Source of the DNA: Lachnospiraceae bacterium
GTDB taxonomy: Bacteria; Bacillota; Clostridia; Lachnospirales; Lachnospiraceae
DNA: 64,000 nt
NCBI GenBank assembly: GCA_014799465.1
Contig: JAAVHZ010000043.1
Location: forward strand, 1-64,000
Direction: 5' to 3'
Made by a program: the position numbers and the translations under genes
Shown: positions 1 to 8,981 of the stretch, one piece after another
Numbering within the stretch: position 1 is the stretch's first letter
Layout of the letters: each line of letters begins with the position of its first letter
Notes under the pieces: model-generated
What the model was told of the DNA's origin: nothing
The model's database searches: none
The model's input: the letters and a program-made list of their open reading frames with translations, nothing else

Positions 1-116
1 CAACGAGCCAAGTGGCTGCTTGCAGACATTTGGCGACTGCCGCGAGGGTCAAATACCCCGCAGCTTGCTGCGTTACAAATTTGATGCCCCGTCAGCTTGC
101 TGCGGGGTATTTGACT
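1..116 (+). repeat. GC-rich palindromic repeat, family A copy 1 (cut by window start)
   Basis: A near-identical copy (about three differences) lies in reverse orientation at 33281-33410, so this is a dispersed repeat. It contains a perfect 17-bp inverted repeat (48-64 with 99-115, starting GTCAAATACCCC) around a 34-base centre. Its GC content is clearly higher than that of the neighbouring genes. The second copy extends beyond the point that matches base 1, so this copy probably continues upstream of the window. It joins directly onto the reading frame of a broken gene. Confidence 0.85.
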
Positions 117-521
117 GAATATGATACTAATGCATCAAGATTTGAAATATTAAAAGATGAATATGGATATATAAAAAGCAGGTTAGAAGAATTGTGCAAA
201 GATAGAAAACTTGATGAATTTACGAAGTGTACAATTATTGATATGTCAAATAAGGTATTGGAAAATATAGCAAAAAAATATCCTAATGTCAGGAAAGGAG
301 TGAAAGATATTATGGGTGGACAGGTACTTGATTATGAAGCGAAAAAGATACTGCATGAAGGTATGAGTTTAAAAGAGAATGAGCTCATAAAGAAAATGTT
401 GATTAATAAAATAAGCATTTCAGTTATTATGGATGTGACTAATATGCCAAAGGAAACGATTGAAAATATGCGGGAAGAATTGATAAAACAGGGAGAGATA
501 GAGGAAGTAATAAAGACATGA
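12..521 (+). pseudogene. Gene tail fused to repeat A; possible Rpn-type nuclease/transposase C-terminus
   Basis: An open frame of 169 codons, but the first ~35 codons are read through repeat A, so the N-terminus is not native. The unique part (from about base 116) is a charged helical tail. Its end reads like the short helix-turn-helix tail (ELIKKML...ISVIMDVTNMPKETI) often found at the end of Rpn/PD-(D/E)XK transposase-like proteins. No nuclease catalytic motif is present. There is no ribosome binding site before the apparent start. I infer a 3' fragment of a larger gene whose front was lost or replaced at the repeat. The family assignment is tentative. Confidence 0.4.
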
Positions 522-645
522 CACGTTAAAACTTTTAATTTATTTGGTGGGAACCTCATCATTGTACTTTTTTCTTGAAGTTAGTAATTATTTCTGTCTT
601 TAGGCATATAGTATAATAAATTGCCTTTAGAGAGGACAATGATTT

Positions 646-1887
646 ATGGATGAAAATTTAATTGACAATGGTAATCTTCAGATAAATGTTACCGGTTCAA
701 ATAACCGACCGATAAGAAATGCCACTGTATCGATTTCTTATACAGGAGAACCGGACAGCACCATAGAAGAAGGAACTACTGATATGTCAGGACAGTTGTT
801 AGAAAGAGGATTAAAAACTCCGCCTATAGAATGGAGTCTGAATGTCGAGAATATACGTCAGCCATATGCAGAATATACTATAAATGTAAGTGCAGATGGG
901 TATGAACCTGCAAATATTTCCGGTATAGAAGTTCTGGCAGATACTACTTCTATACAAAACGTAAACCTTAATCCTATAGAACCCGGAGAGGAAGGCAGTA
1001 ATGTGGTAATTCCGGGACACACTCTTTATGAAGAGTACCCTCCTAAAATTCCTGAAAGTGAAGTAAAACCTGTAGATGAATCGGGGGAAATAGTACTTAG
1101 CCGTGTAGTAGTTCCGGAGTTTGTGATTGTACATGACGGTGCACCTACAGACAGTACGGCACAAAATTATTATGTAACATACAGGGATTATATTAAAAAT
1201 GTTGCTTCCAGTGAAATATATGCAACATGGCCTGAGCAGACTATAATAGCAAATGTATTGGCGATAATGTCATTTACATTGAACAGGGTATATACGGAGT
1301 GGTACAGAAACAAAGGATATGATTTTACAATTACTTCATCTACGGCATTTGACCATAAATGGATATATGACAGGAATATATTTGATTCAATATCGAATGT
1401 GGTTGATAATATTTTTAATCAGTATTTATCAAGACCTAATGTAAAGCAGCCTATACTTACGCAGTATTGTGATGGAAAGAGAGTGCAGTGTCCGAATTGG
1501 ATGACTCAATGGGGCTCAAAAACGCTAGGTGATAATGGATATTCAGCCATAGAAATTTTGAGAAATTATTATGGAAGTTCAATGTATATAAATACAGCAG
1601 AACAGATATCAGGAGTACCTGCTTCATGGCCGGGATATAATCTTGATATTGGAAGCAGTGGTGATAAAGTGCGTCAGCTTCAGGAACAGCTTGACCGTAT
1701 TGCTGAGGTATATACTGCAATTCCGTCTATAATTACAGATGGAATATATGGTGAAGCTACAAGAGAGGCTGTAATGCAGTTTCAGAAAATATTCGGACTG
1801 CCACAGACCGGAATAGTAGATTTTAGAACATGGTATAAAATATCACAGATATATGTGGGAATTACAAGAATAGCAGAATTAAATTAA
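646..1887 (+). CDS. SleC-like spore cortex-lytic / peptidoglycan-binding protein
   Basis: 413 residues. The N-terminal ~110 residues form a beta-rich carboxypeptidase-regulatory-like domain (RNATVSISYTGEP...). The middle (about 150-320) carries the SleC/SpoIID-like segment with SFTLNRVYTEWYRNKGYDF and QYCDGKRVQCPNWMTQWGS. The C-terminus (about 330-405) is a PG_binding_1 domain (LDIGSSGDKVRQLQEQL, TDGIYGEATREAVMQFQ). SleC proteins cleave cortex peptidoglycan during spore germination, and no signal peptide is seen, as is usual for SleC. The ATG follows AGAGAGGACAATGATTT. The gene is monocistronic, with its own terminator downstream. A spore role is inferred from the family only. Confidence 0.8.
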   Translation: MDENLIDNGNLQINVTGSNNRPIRNATVSISYTGEPDSTIEEGTTDMSGQLLERGLKTPPIEWSLNVENIRQPYAEYTINVSADGYEPANISGIEVLADTTSIQNVNLNPIEPGEEGSNVVIPGHTLYEEYPPKIPESEVKPVDESGEIVLSRVVVPEFVIVHDGAPTDSTAQNYYVTYRDYIKNVASSEIYATWPEQTIIANVLAIMSFTLNRVYTEWYRNKGYDFTITSSTAFDHKWIYDRNIFDSISNVVDNIFNQYLSRPNVKQPILTQYCDGKRVQCPNWMTQWGSKTLGDNGYSAIEILRNYYGSSMYINTAEQISGVPASWPGYNLDIGSSGDKVRQLQEQLDRIAEVYTAIPSIITDGIYGEATREAVMQFQKIFGLPQTGIVDFRTWYKISQIYVGITRIAELN

Positions 1888-1914
1888 GAAATTGGAAGAA
1901 TGACTGATATTTTG

Positions 1915-1950
1915 ACAGAGCATATCTTTTTAAATATGCTCTGTTTTTTA
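1915..1950 (+). terminator. Rho-independent terminator after the SleC-like gene
   Basis: Perfect 11-bp stem (ACAGAGCATAT with ATATGCTCTGT), 8-base loop, then a run of T. Confidence 0.9.
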
Positions 1951-1980
1951 TGCATAATTTCTCAGAAAATAATTTAGTGC

Positions 1981-2009
1981 TTGAAATAAAAACAACATTG
2001 TGATACAAT
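1981..2009 (+). promoter_or_regulatory. SigA-type promoter for the LRR/Big2 surface protein gene
   Basis: TTGAAA (1981-1986), 17-bp spacer, TACAAT (2004-2009). It leaves a 5' leader of about 160 bases before the ATG at 2180. Confidence 0.7.
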
Positions 2010-2109
2010 ACAAATACAATAAGATGCATCTATAACAATTCGATATTTCTAAATTCAATTTGTATTCTCAAAAGTTTCTCAAATATTTTGATTAAAGGAG
2101 GTGGTGCCT

Positions 2110-2133
2110 ATGTGGGTGTTTAATTTGTTGTGA
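2110..2133 (+). CDS. Possible 7-codon leader peptide MWVFNLL in the 5' leader
   Basis: ATG at 2110 is preceded at ideal spacing by a near-perfect Shine-Dalgarno (AAAGGAGGTG, 2094-2103), stronger than that of the large gene at 2180. The frame stops after seven codons. It lies between the promoter at 1981-2009 and the surface-protein gene. It could be a regulatory leader peptide or the relic of a lost small gene. Nothing in the seven residues identifies a ligand. Confidence 0.35.
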   Translation: MWVFNLL

Positions 2134-2179
2134 TATTTATATTATAATGATGCTGAAAGAAGAAAATTGGGAGGATTAA

Positions 2180-5100
2180 ATGAATAAAATAAGAAAAATA
2201 TTGTCCATAATGCTTATATTAACTATTGTAATCGCAAGCATTAATGTAACAGAAGTAAAAGCATCTACACTAGGTTCAGGGACGCTTAATAAAGCCGGAA
2301 CTGTCAAGTGGTCATTATCATCAGAAGGAATACTTACTATTAGTGGTTCGGGAGAACCAAATGATTATGCATCAGCAGCAGAAGTGCCGTGGGATACATT
2401 AAGAGATTGTATAAGGAAAGTCCAGATAAATACAGATACAAGTGGTATTAAAAATATGTCATATTGGTTTAAAGACTGCATAAATCTGACATATATAAAC
2501 CGTTTTCCGGATAATACTACAAGTTTGCGTTCTACATTTGCAGGTTGTACTTCCCTTGAAGAAGTTCCTTTAATTCCTATGTTTGTTGAACAAATGATGA
2601 GTACTTTTGATGGATGTACATCTCTTAAGAAAATTCCGGAATTTGAGTTTTTAGGAGTTTCCAACATGTCATATACATTTAAAGGATGTAAGTCACTGGA
2701 ATATGCATATATTTCATTGTCTTATCCAGTTACTACTGTACGGGGAATGTTTTACGGATGCAGCAGTATAAACGCTATGGTAATATTTAATGGCTGCATA
2801 CAGTTAAGAAAAGAGACTTGTGCCGATATGTTTACAGATGCTGCGGAAGATGGAGGATGTATAAATGTATTTGCAGCAGATATGGGTATAGATGCGGTGA
2901 AACAATTTATTAATACAGAATATGGAAAAGTAAATTATTGTGGTGTAATAGAAACGAATAATGGGTTGAATTATAATTATGATGCTGATTCAGGGTGTTC
3001 ATATGCATATATAGGAAGCAATAATACTTTGTATGTAATGGGTAATGGTGAGTTTAATTCTGCTAAAATAATGAGTAGATTTACTAATTCTGCTAATGTA
3101 AAAACCTTAAATATAGGGTATGGAATAACTGGTATAGGAAGTAATGCATTTAAAAATTATACATCACTTAAAACTGCTATTATGCCATCTGATTTAAATA
3201 GTATTGGGAAATCTGCTTTTAAGGGGTGTGTTGAATTACAGAATATATTATTGCCTGAAAATATAACTCAAATAGGTGATGAGGCATTTGAGGGATGCAG
3301 CAGCCTTACATCGGTTTATATCCCTGATGCCATAAAAAATATTGGTGATGGAGCTTTCAGAAATATGAATGAGAATTTTTATCTGGAATGTTCTTCAGAA
3401 AATCAAACAGTACAAAAGTATGCAGAAGAAAACGGGATAATGTGCAGGTATCCAAATTCTTTGTCTATAGTATATAAGGGAAATGTTATTGAAGGATGCA
3501 GGCTGAACAGAGATAATTTTGAATCTATTAATTTGGAATACAGTGATGGAACAACATTGGCAGTTCCTTTTGAAGAGATTATTATAGATGATTATAGTAT
3601 AGAGGCCGGAGAAAATATACTTACGGCACATTATGGAGACTTTTCATGTACATTTGAAGTTACAGGAACAGAAAGAACGATTATACATCTTGAGGCTATG
3701 TATGATATGGAATATGATTTTAGTGCAGTAGAAGGAGGAAAAATAGATACTAATGCCATTTCTGTACTTGCAGAATATGATAATGGAACAAAACAATATT
3801 TAAAATATGGCGGAATAACGGATGAAGAAGGAACTATAAGCGGTTCAGGATATTATACGGTTGATTCATACAATTTGGTTATATCGTCTGATGGAGATTT
3901 AAACGAGATTATAATAAGGGCAAGGATTACAGATTCCTCATTAGTAAGTAAAATTGCCAGAATAAATGTTCCTGCCGTAAAGAAAAGCATAACGGGAATA
4001 TCTGCAGTTTATGCAGGTGGAAGTATAGTTGAAGGAACCGGAATAAATACAGAAAATATCTTTGCATACGCCAATTTTAATAATGGAACAAAGGAAAGGA
4101 TTTTATTTAGTGGAGATTATAATAAATATGGAATGAATATAGATACAGATTATATTATATTAGATGATACTGTTCAGCATGAAGATGAGTTTATGGTATC
4201 GGATGATTATGAATATTCCATTGATGCGTATAAGATTAGAAATTCTGTAAATAAAATTACATTATGGTGTAATAATAAGCAAACATCTTTTGAAGTAATG
4301 GGAATACCTAAATCATATACGGGCATATCGGCGGTGTATAATGGTACTGCAATAGAGGATGGCGAATTGGATATGGATAAGCTTGATGTATCAATAACTT
4401 ATAATAATGGAGATACAGAGATTTTATCAGATAAGAGTTCGGTATCGTTTCAGGATGGCTACAGCATTATAAAGGGAGATAATTACATAGACATTGTATA
4501 TGTTGATAACTCTACAGGAAAGAAGTATAAATGTAATGCATACATAAGAGGTGCGGAAAAGACACCGGTAGAGATTGTGGGAATTATTCCGGTGAGGTCA
4601 AATATAATAGCAGGTGAATGGCTTAAGAATATAGAGTTTAACGTATCGGTTTTATATGACAATGAAAAGATTTATGACAGTATAACGTCATGGGATTTAA
4701 AAGGTTGTGCGCAGGAGGGTGAAAATCGAATACCGGTTTATTATAAAGGACTTGAAGGAGAAGTTGTATTTCAGGCAGGTGCATTTATACCGGAAATAGT
4801 TACAACTATTGGAACTAAACCACCTGAACTTCTTGAAAAGGATAGTTCAGTAATGGTTATGGTAAAAGCTAATTCTGATTCTGCAATGGAAAATAAGGAG
4901 ATAGGCTGGACAAGCAGTGATGAAAGTATTGTAAAAGTTTCTGATACAGGTATGGTTACGGCGGTTAATTATGGAACTGCACAAATTACTGCTACGGTTA
5001 ACGGTATACAGGCAGTTTATTATATAGAAGTACCTATGCCGGATGTTGTGGGAATAAAAGCAGAATATGAAGAGGACATACTGGAAGACACAGAAATTGA

Positions 5101-6496
5101 TAAAGAAAAGCTGAGAGTATTTCTTGTATTGGAAAATCAGGATATAATAGAGCTGTATGACCATTCCAGTGTACATTTACAGAATGATTACAGTATAAAT
5201 GAAGGCAAAAATGAAATAGAGTTAAGTTATATAGATAATGATACTGCACAAAAATATACATGTATTCTGGAAGTTAATGGGATTGGCAAAAAACCTGTAG
5301 AGATGGTAAGTGCAGAGGCAGTGAGAGATGACATAATAGCCGGTGAACCACTAAGGACGTTAGAATTCAAAGCAGAAATACTATATAATAATGAAAAAAC
5401 ATATGAAGAGATAATAAAATATGAAGGAAAAGGATTTGCAGAAGAGGGAGTTAATAATGTAATTATTTCATATAAAGGAATACGTGGTGAAGCTGAATTT
5501 GAAGCGGGAAGGTTTATACCACAGATAGTTTTGAAGAATGGAGAAGATGTGCCAAAAGAAGTATTACCGGGTCAGAATCAGGAATTGATGGTTAAATCTA
5601 ACTGTGATGCGGCAATGGAAAATAAGACTATAATATGGCGAAGCAGTGATGAAAATGTAATGACTGTTGATGGGGAAGGAAGAGTAACTGTATTAAAGCC
5701 GGGAACATCAGATATAACAGCAAAGGTAAATGAAGAATCGGTTAAATGTACTATCAGAGTTATAGTTCCGGCAAAAGATTTAAAAATCACGGTAAAAAGC
5801 ATGACTATGTCGAAAGGAAAGTCGGGATATATAAGTTATAGTATTTTGCCGGAGAATTCTACGGACGAAATTTCGTGGGTATCGAGTAATACAGATGTTG
5901 CCGTTGTATCTTCAGGCGGAAAGGTAAAAGCGGTGAATGTCGGTAAATGTGTGATTTCAGCAGTTACTGAAAGTGGAGTTTCAAAAAAGGTAAATCTGAC
6001 AGTAAAAAAGGAAGCATCAGAGATTTCACTTAACTATTCAAAGGCATACATAATAAAAGGAAAAACTTTAAAACTGGAATATAAACTTCCGGCAAATACT
6101 TTTACAAATAAAGTTACATGGAGTTCAAGTGATAAGAAAGTGGCATCTGTATCATCAACGGGTAAAGTTACTGCAAAAAAGGTAGGAAGTACTGTGATTA
6201 CCGTAAAGACGGCAGCAGGGAAAAAGAGTACATGCAGATTATATGTAAGAAATAACCCAAGCTGCATAACATTAAGTAAAAAAAGCATTACATTGAAAAA
6301 AGGTAAGACATTAAAATTAAAATATGACATTCCCCTAAATTCATATGCAAGTAAGATAATATGGACATCAGGAAATAAAAAGGTGGTGACAGTATCCTCG
6401 TCAGGGAAGATTAAAGCAGTAAAAGCAGGGGTTACATATATTAAAGTAAAGACTAATAATAACAAAACAGCAAAATGCAAAATAAAAGTTGTATAA
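2180..6496 (+). CDS. Large secreted surface protein: leucine-rich repeats plus Big2 domains
   Basis: 1438 residues. A signal peptide spans residues 1-29 (ending TEVKAS). Residues ~30-230 carry short repeats with 'F.GCTSL' units resembling bacterial-surface (DUF285/BspA-like) repeats. Residues ~300-420 hold typical BspA-type LRR_5 units (IGSNAFKNYTSLK, IGDEAFEGCSSLTSV). Several beta-sandwich modules follow, with bacterial Ig-like Big2 domains near residues 900-950, 1140-1190 and three in a row at ~1195-1438 (WSSSDKKVASVSSTGKVTAKK type). About 240 residues are duplicated in tandem (from ~714 and from ~956). No LPXTG or other anchor is seen at the end. A role in adhesion or polymer binding is inferred from these families. 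GGAGG precedes the ATG. Confidence 0.85.
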   Translation: MNKIRKILSIMLILTIVIASINVTEVKASTLGSGTLNKAGTVKWSLSSEGILTISGSGEPNDYASAAEVPWDTLRDCIRKVQINTDTSGIKNMSYWFKDCINLTYINRFPDNTTSLRSTFAGCTSLEEVPLIPMFVEQMMSTFDGCTSLKKIPEFEFLGVSNMSYTFKGCKSLEYAYISLSYPVTTVRGMFYGCSSINAMVIFNGCIQLRKETCADMFTDAAEDGGCINVFAADMGIDAVKQFINTEYGKVNYCGVIETNNGLNYNYDADSGCSYAYIGSNNTLYVMGNGEFNSAKIMSRFTNSANVKTLNIGYGITGIGSNAFKNYTSLKTAIMPSDLNSIGKSAFKGCVELQNILLPENITQIGDEAFEGCSSLTSVYIPDAIKNIGDGAFRNMNENFYLECSSENQTVQKYAEENGIMCRYPNSLSIVYKGNVIEGCRLNRDNFESINLEYSDGTTLAVPFEEIIIDDYSIEAGENILTAHYGDFSCTFEVTGTERTIIHLEAMYDMEYDFSAVEGGKIDTNAISVLAEYDNGTKQYLKYGGITDEEGTISGSGYYTVDSYNLVISSDGDLNEIIIRARITDSSLVSKIARINVPAVKKSITGISAVYAGGSIVEGTGINTENIFAYANFNNGTKERILFSGDYNKYGMNIDTDYIILDDTVQHEDEFMVSDDYEYSIDAYKIRNSVNKITLWCNNKQTSFEVMGIPKSYTGISAVYNGTAIEDGELDMDKLDVSITYNNGDTEILSDKSSVSFQDGYSIIKGDNYIDIVYVDNSTGKKYKCNAYIRGAEKTPVEIVGIIPVRSNIIAGEWLKNIEFNVSVLYDNEKIYDSITSWDLKGCAQEGENRIPVYYKGLEGEVVFQAGAFIPEIVTTIGTKPPELLEKDSSVMVMVKANSDSAMENKEIGWTSSDESIVKVSDTGMVTAVNYGTAQITATVNGIQAVYYIEVPMPDVVGIKAEYEEDILEDTEIDKEKLRVFLVLENQDIIELYDHSSVHLQNDYSINEGKNEIELSYIDNDTAQKYTCILEVNGIGKKPVEMVSAEAVRDDIIAGEPLRTLEFKAEILYNNEKTYEEIIKYEGKGFAEEGVNNVIISYKGIRGEAEFEAGRFIPQIVLKNGEDVPKEVLPGQNQELMVKSNCDAAMENKTIIWRSSDENVMTVDGEGRVTVLKPGTSDITAKVNEESVKCTIRVIVPAKDLKITVKSMTMSKGKSGYISYSILPENSTDEISWVSSNTDVAVVSSGGKVKAVNVGKCVISAVTESGVSKKVNLTVKKEASEISLNYSKAYIIKGKTLKLEYKLPANTFTNKVTWSSSDKKVASVSSTGKVTAKKVGSTVITVKTAAGKKSTCRLYVRNNPSCITLSKKSITLKKGKTLKLKYDIPLNSYASKIIWTSGNKKVVTVSSSGKIKAVKAGVTYIKVKTNNNKTAKCKIKVV

Positions 6497-6543
6497 ACAT
6501 AGTGTATGATGGATTGCGGAATTAAAAAATAGATGTTATAATG

Positions 6544-6580
6544 ATGAGTAAAGCTGCCATGCAGTTTTACTCATTATTAT
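6544..6580 (+). terminator. Terminator after the surface-protein gene
   Basis: 13-bp stem (ATGAGTAAAGCTG with CAGTTTTACTCAT, one G-T pair) and a 5-base loop, followed by an AT-rich tail with few consecutive T. It overlaps the upstream false start codons of the next gene, supporting the later ATG at 6607. Confidence 0.7.
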
Positions 6581-6606
6581 ATTATAAAGGAAAAGGGAAG
6601 AGTGGT

Positions 6607-7746
6607 ATGAAGAAGAAAAGAATTTTAGAACCATTTATGCTTTCGGCATTCGCTATCCTTATGGTTGTATATTCAAATACGGTAAGTGCTGAAAGTATAG
6701 GCGAATTGGAAAGTAAAAAATATGAGAATGAGTCTAATAAGGCGGTAGCTGAGCAGCAGGCTCAGGAACTTGAATCATCAAAAGATGATTTGGAAGGACT
6801 TGTCAGGCAATTTAATGCTGAGTTAGAATCTTTGGGAACAGATTTAAACAATCTGGAAACCCAAATATCGAACAAACAGGAAGAAATTGAAAACAGCAGA
6901 CGGGAAATAGAAGAAGCAGAAAAAACCAAGGAAGAACAGTATAAGGCGATGAAGGACAGAATACAATTTTTGTTTGAATCAGACGATACTAATTATCTTG
7001 AAATATTTCTGAATAGTAAATCTTTGGCAGAGAGCCTTAATAAGGCTGAATATTTTTCACAATTATATCAATATGACAGGGAAATGCTGGATAAATATCA
7101 GGCAACACTTGAGGATATAAATGAGAAGAATCAACAGCTAAGGCGGGAAAAGGGAGAACTTGACGGACTTAAACAGCAGAATGAGGCAAAACAACAGCAG
7201 ATATCCCAAAAGATAGCTTCATCTTCACAGCAGATACAGCAATTCGCAGACCAGATAGCAGAAGCAGAAGCTAAAGCAGCAGAATATGAAAAAAATGCAC
7301 AGCAGGCACAAGAGCAGATACATGAATTAGAAGAGGAAGCGAGGCGTGCCGAAGAGGAAAGACTTAGAAAGCTGAGGGAAGAATCACAGGGGGCGCCATA
7401 TGATTATTCGGCAAATGATTTAGACCTTTTGGCGGCATTAATTCAGGCGGAGGCTGAAGACCAGCCTTATTATGGTAAGCTTGCAGTTGGAGCAGTTGTT
7501 ATTAACAGAATAAACAGTTCATATTTTCCAAATAGTATGATGGGGGTATTATATCAGCCATATCAATTTACACCGGTAACTGTAAATAACAGGTTTGCAA
7601 TAATATTGGCAAAAGGGGCTAATTCAGAATGCTATCAGGCAGCACAGGAGGTTCTTGACGGAAATATAGTAGGAACATGGCTGTATTTCAGAGTTAATGA
7701 TGGCTCAAGAACAGGAACTGTTATTGGAGACCATGTATTTTATTAG
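6607..7746 (+). CDS. Secreted coiled-coil cell-wall hydrolase, SleB/CwlJ (Hydrolase_2) type
   Basis: 379 residues from the chosen ATG, which follows GGGAAG and begins a clean signal peptide (MKKKRILEPFML...NTVSAE). The longer frame to 6541 would be translated through a terminator hairpin. Residues ~25-250 are a long coiled coil rich in Glu, Gln and Lys, of the type found in PcsB/CwlO N-termini. Residues ~270-379 match Hydrolase_2 (LLAALIQAEAEDQPYYGKLA, VGAVVINRI, YQPYQFTPV), the SleB/CwlJ peptidoglycan hydrolase fold with its essential Glu in the AEAE segment. The architecture suggests a hydrolase regulated through its coiled coil rather than a classical germination enzyme. Confidence 0.85.
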   Translation: MKKKRILEPFMLSAFAILMVVYSNTVSAESIGELESKKYENESNKAVAEQQAQELESSKDDLEGLVRQFNAELESLGTDLNNLETQISNKQEEIENSRREIEEAEKTKEEQYKAMKDRIQFLFESDDTNYLEIFLNSKSLAESLNKAEYFSQLYQYDREMLDKYQATLEDINEKNQQLRREKGELDGLKQQNEAKQQQISQKIASSSQQIQQFADQIAEAEAKAAEYEKNAQQAQEQIHELEEEARRAEEERLRKLREESQGAPYDYSANDLDLLAALIQAEAEDQPYYGKLAVGAVVINRINSSYFPNSMMGVLYQPYQFTPVTVNNRFAIILAKGANSECYQAAQEVLDGNIVGTWLYFRVNDGSRTGTVIGDHVFY

Positions 7747-7786
7747 AAGAACTGTTATATATGTATTTATAGGATTTAAAAAGAGG

Positions 7787-7815
7787 TTGAAAAGAGAATA
7801 GTTATAGGGTATAAT
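7787..7815 (+). promoter_or_regulatory. SigA-type promoter of carAB
   Basis: TTGAAA (7787-7792), 17-bp spacer, TATAAT (7810-7815). The ~75-base leader before carA shows no terminator hairpin, so a PyrR-type attenuator is not apparent. Confidence 0.75.
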
Positions 7816-7898
7816 CTATACAATTTGAGTTTAAATAAGGTGACCATATTTATTGAATTTGAAAGAAACACAATAAACGAGAAAGGACAAATAAGATA

Positions 7899-8981
7899 AT
7901 GAAAGCTTTTCTAATACTTGAAGATGGTACTGTTTTTACAGGTACATCCATCGGTTCAAAAAAGGAAATAATAAGCGAAATAGTATTTAACACATCCATG
8001 ACCGGATATCTGGAAGTACTGACTGACCCTTCATATGCAGGGCAGGCGGTTGTTATGACTTATCCGCTTATTGGTAACTATGGAATCTGCCATGAGGATA
8101 TGGAATCATTAAGACCATGGCCTGACGGATACATAGTAAGAGAATTGTCAAGAGTTCCAAGCAATTTCAGGAGTAATGACAGTATTCAGAATTTTCTTGA
8201 AACAAATGATATTCCCGGAATATCAGGAATAGATACAAGAGCCCTTACAAAGATTTTAAGGGAAAAGGGCACGATGAACGGAATGATTACTACAAATGAA
8301 TCTTTTGATGTGGAAGAAGTTAAAGAAAAGCTTAAAGAATATAAACCTTCAGGAGTCGTAAAAAAGGTAACATGTACAGGAAGCACAGTGCTTGAGGGAA
8401 ATGGTTACAAAGTTGCATTAATGGATTTTGGTGCAAAAAGAAATATAGCAAAATCCTTAAATGAGAGAGGCTGTAATGTTACTATATATCCGGCATTTAC
8501 TCCGGCAGAGGAAATTATTGCAGATGAACCTGACGGAATAATGCTTTCTAACGGACCGGGAGATCCTAAGGAATGTGTTTCTATTATAAATGAACTTAAG
8601 AAGTTATATAACACGGAAATACCGATTTTTGCAATATGTCTTGGACATCAGTTAATGGCACTTGCTACCGGTGCTGATACCCATAAGATGAAATACGGAC
8701 ACAGAGGAGCTAATCATCCCGTAAAGGATTTAAATAGCGGACGTGTATACATTTCATCACAGAATCATGGATATGTGGTGGACAGTTCCACAATAAATCC
8801 GGATATTGCAGAAGTTGGCTTTATTAATGTAAATGACAAGACTGTAGAAGGTCTGAGATATAAGAATAAAAATATTTTTACCGTACAGTTTCATCCTGAA
8901 GCTTGTCCGGGACCACAGGATTCAAGCCTGTTATTTGACGAGTTTATCAGCATGATGGAAAGGAGTAAAAACAATGCCTAA
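7899..8981 (+). CDS. carA: Carbamoyl-phosphate synthase small subunit (glutaminase)
   Basis: 360 residues, the usual length. It hydrolyses glutamine and passes ammonia to CarB for carbamoyl phosphate, the precursor of pyrimidines and arginine. N-terminal CPSase_sm_chain domain (EDGTVFTGTSIG, MTGYLEVLTDPSY), then a class I glutamine amidotransferase with nucleophile Cys247 in AICLGHQ and the His/Glu pair in QFHPEACPGP. GAGAAAGGACAAATAAGATA precedes the ATG. Its last codons overlap the start of carB by 8 bases, so translation is probably coupled. Confidence 0.97.
   Translation: MKAFLILEDGTVFTGTSIGSKKEIISEIVFNTSMTGYLEVLTDPSYAGQAVVMTYPLIGNYGICHEDMESLRPWPDGYIVRELSRVPSNFRSNDSIQNFLETNDIPGISGIDTRALTKILREKGTMNGMITTNESFDVEEVKEKLKEYKPSGVVKKVTCTGSTVLEGNGYKVALMDFGAKRNIAKSLNERGCNVTIYPAFTPAEEIIADEPDGIMLSNGPGDPKECVSIINELKKLYNTEIPIFAICLGHQLMALATGADTHKMKYGHRGANHPVKDLNSGRVYISSQNHGYVVDSSTINPDIAEVGFINVNDKTVEGLRYKNKNIFTVQFHPEACPGPQDSSLLFDEFISMMERSKNNA

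Noticed and set aside
6034..6480. 148-codon frame on the minus strand inside the surface-protein gene
   Set aside because: Mirrors the repetitive Big2 coding sequence; hydrophobic only because Lys/Ser codons read as Phe/Leu on the other strand.
7816..7898. PyrR-type attenuator before carA
   Set aside because: The leader is short and has no terminator or antiterminator hairpin.
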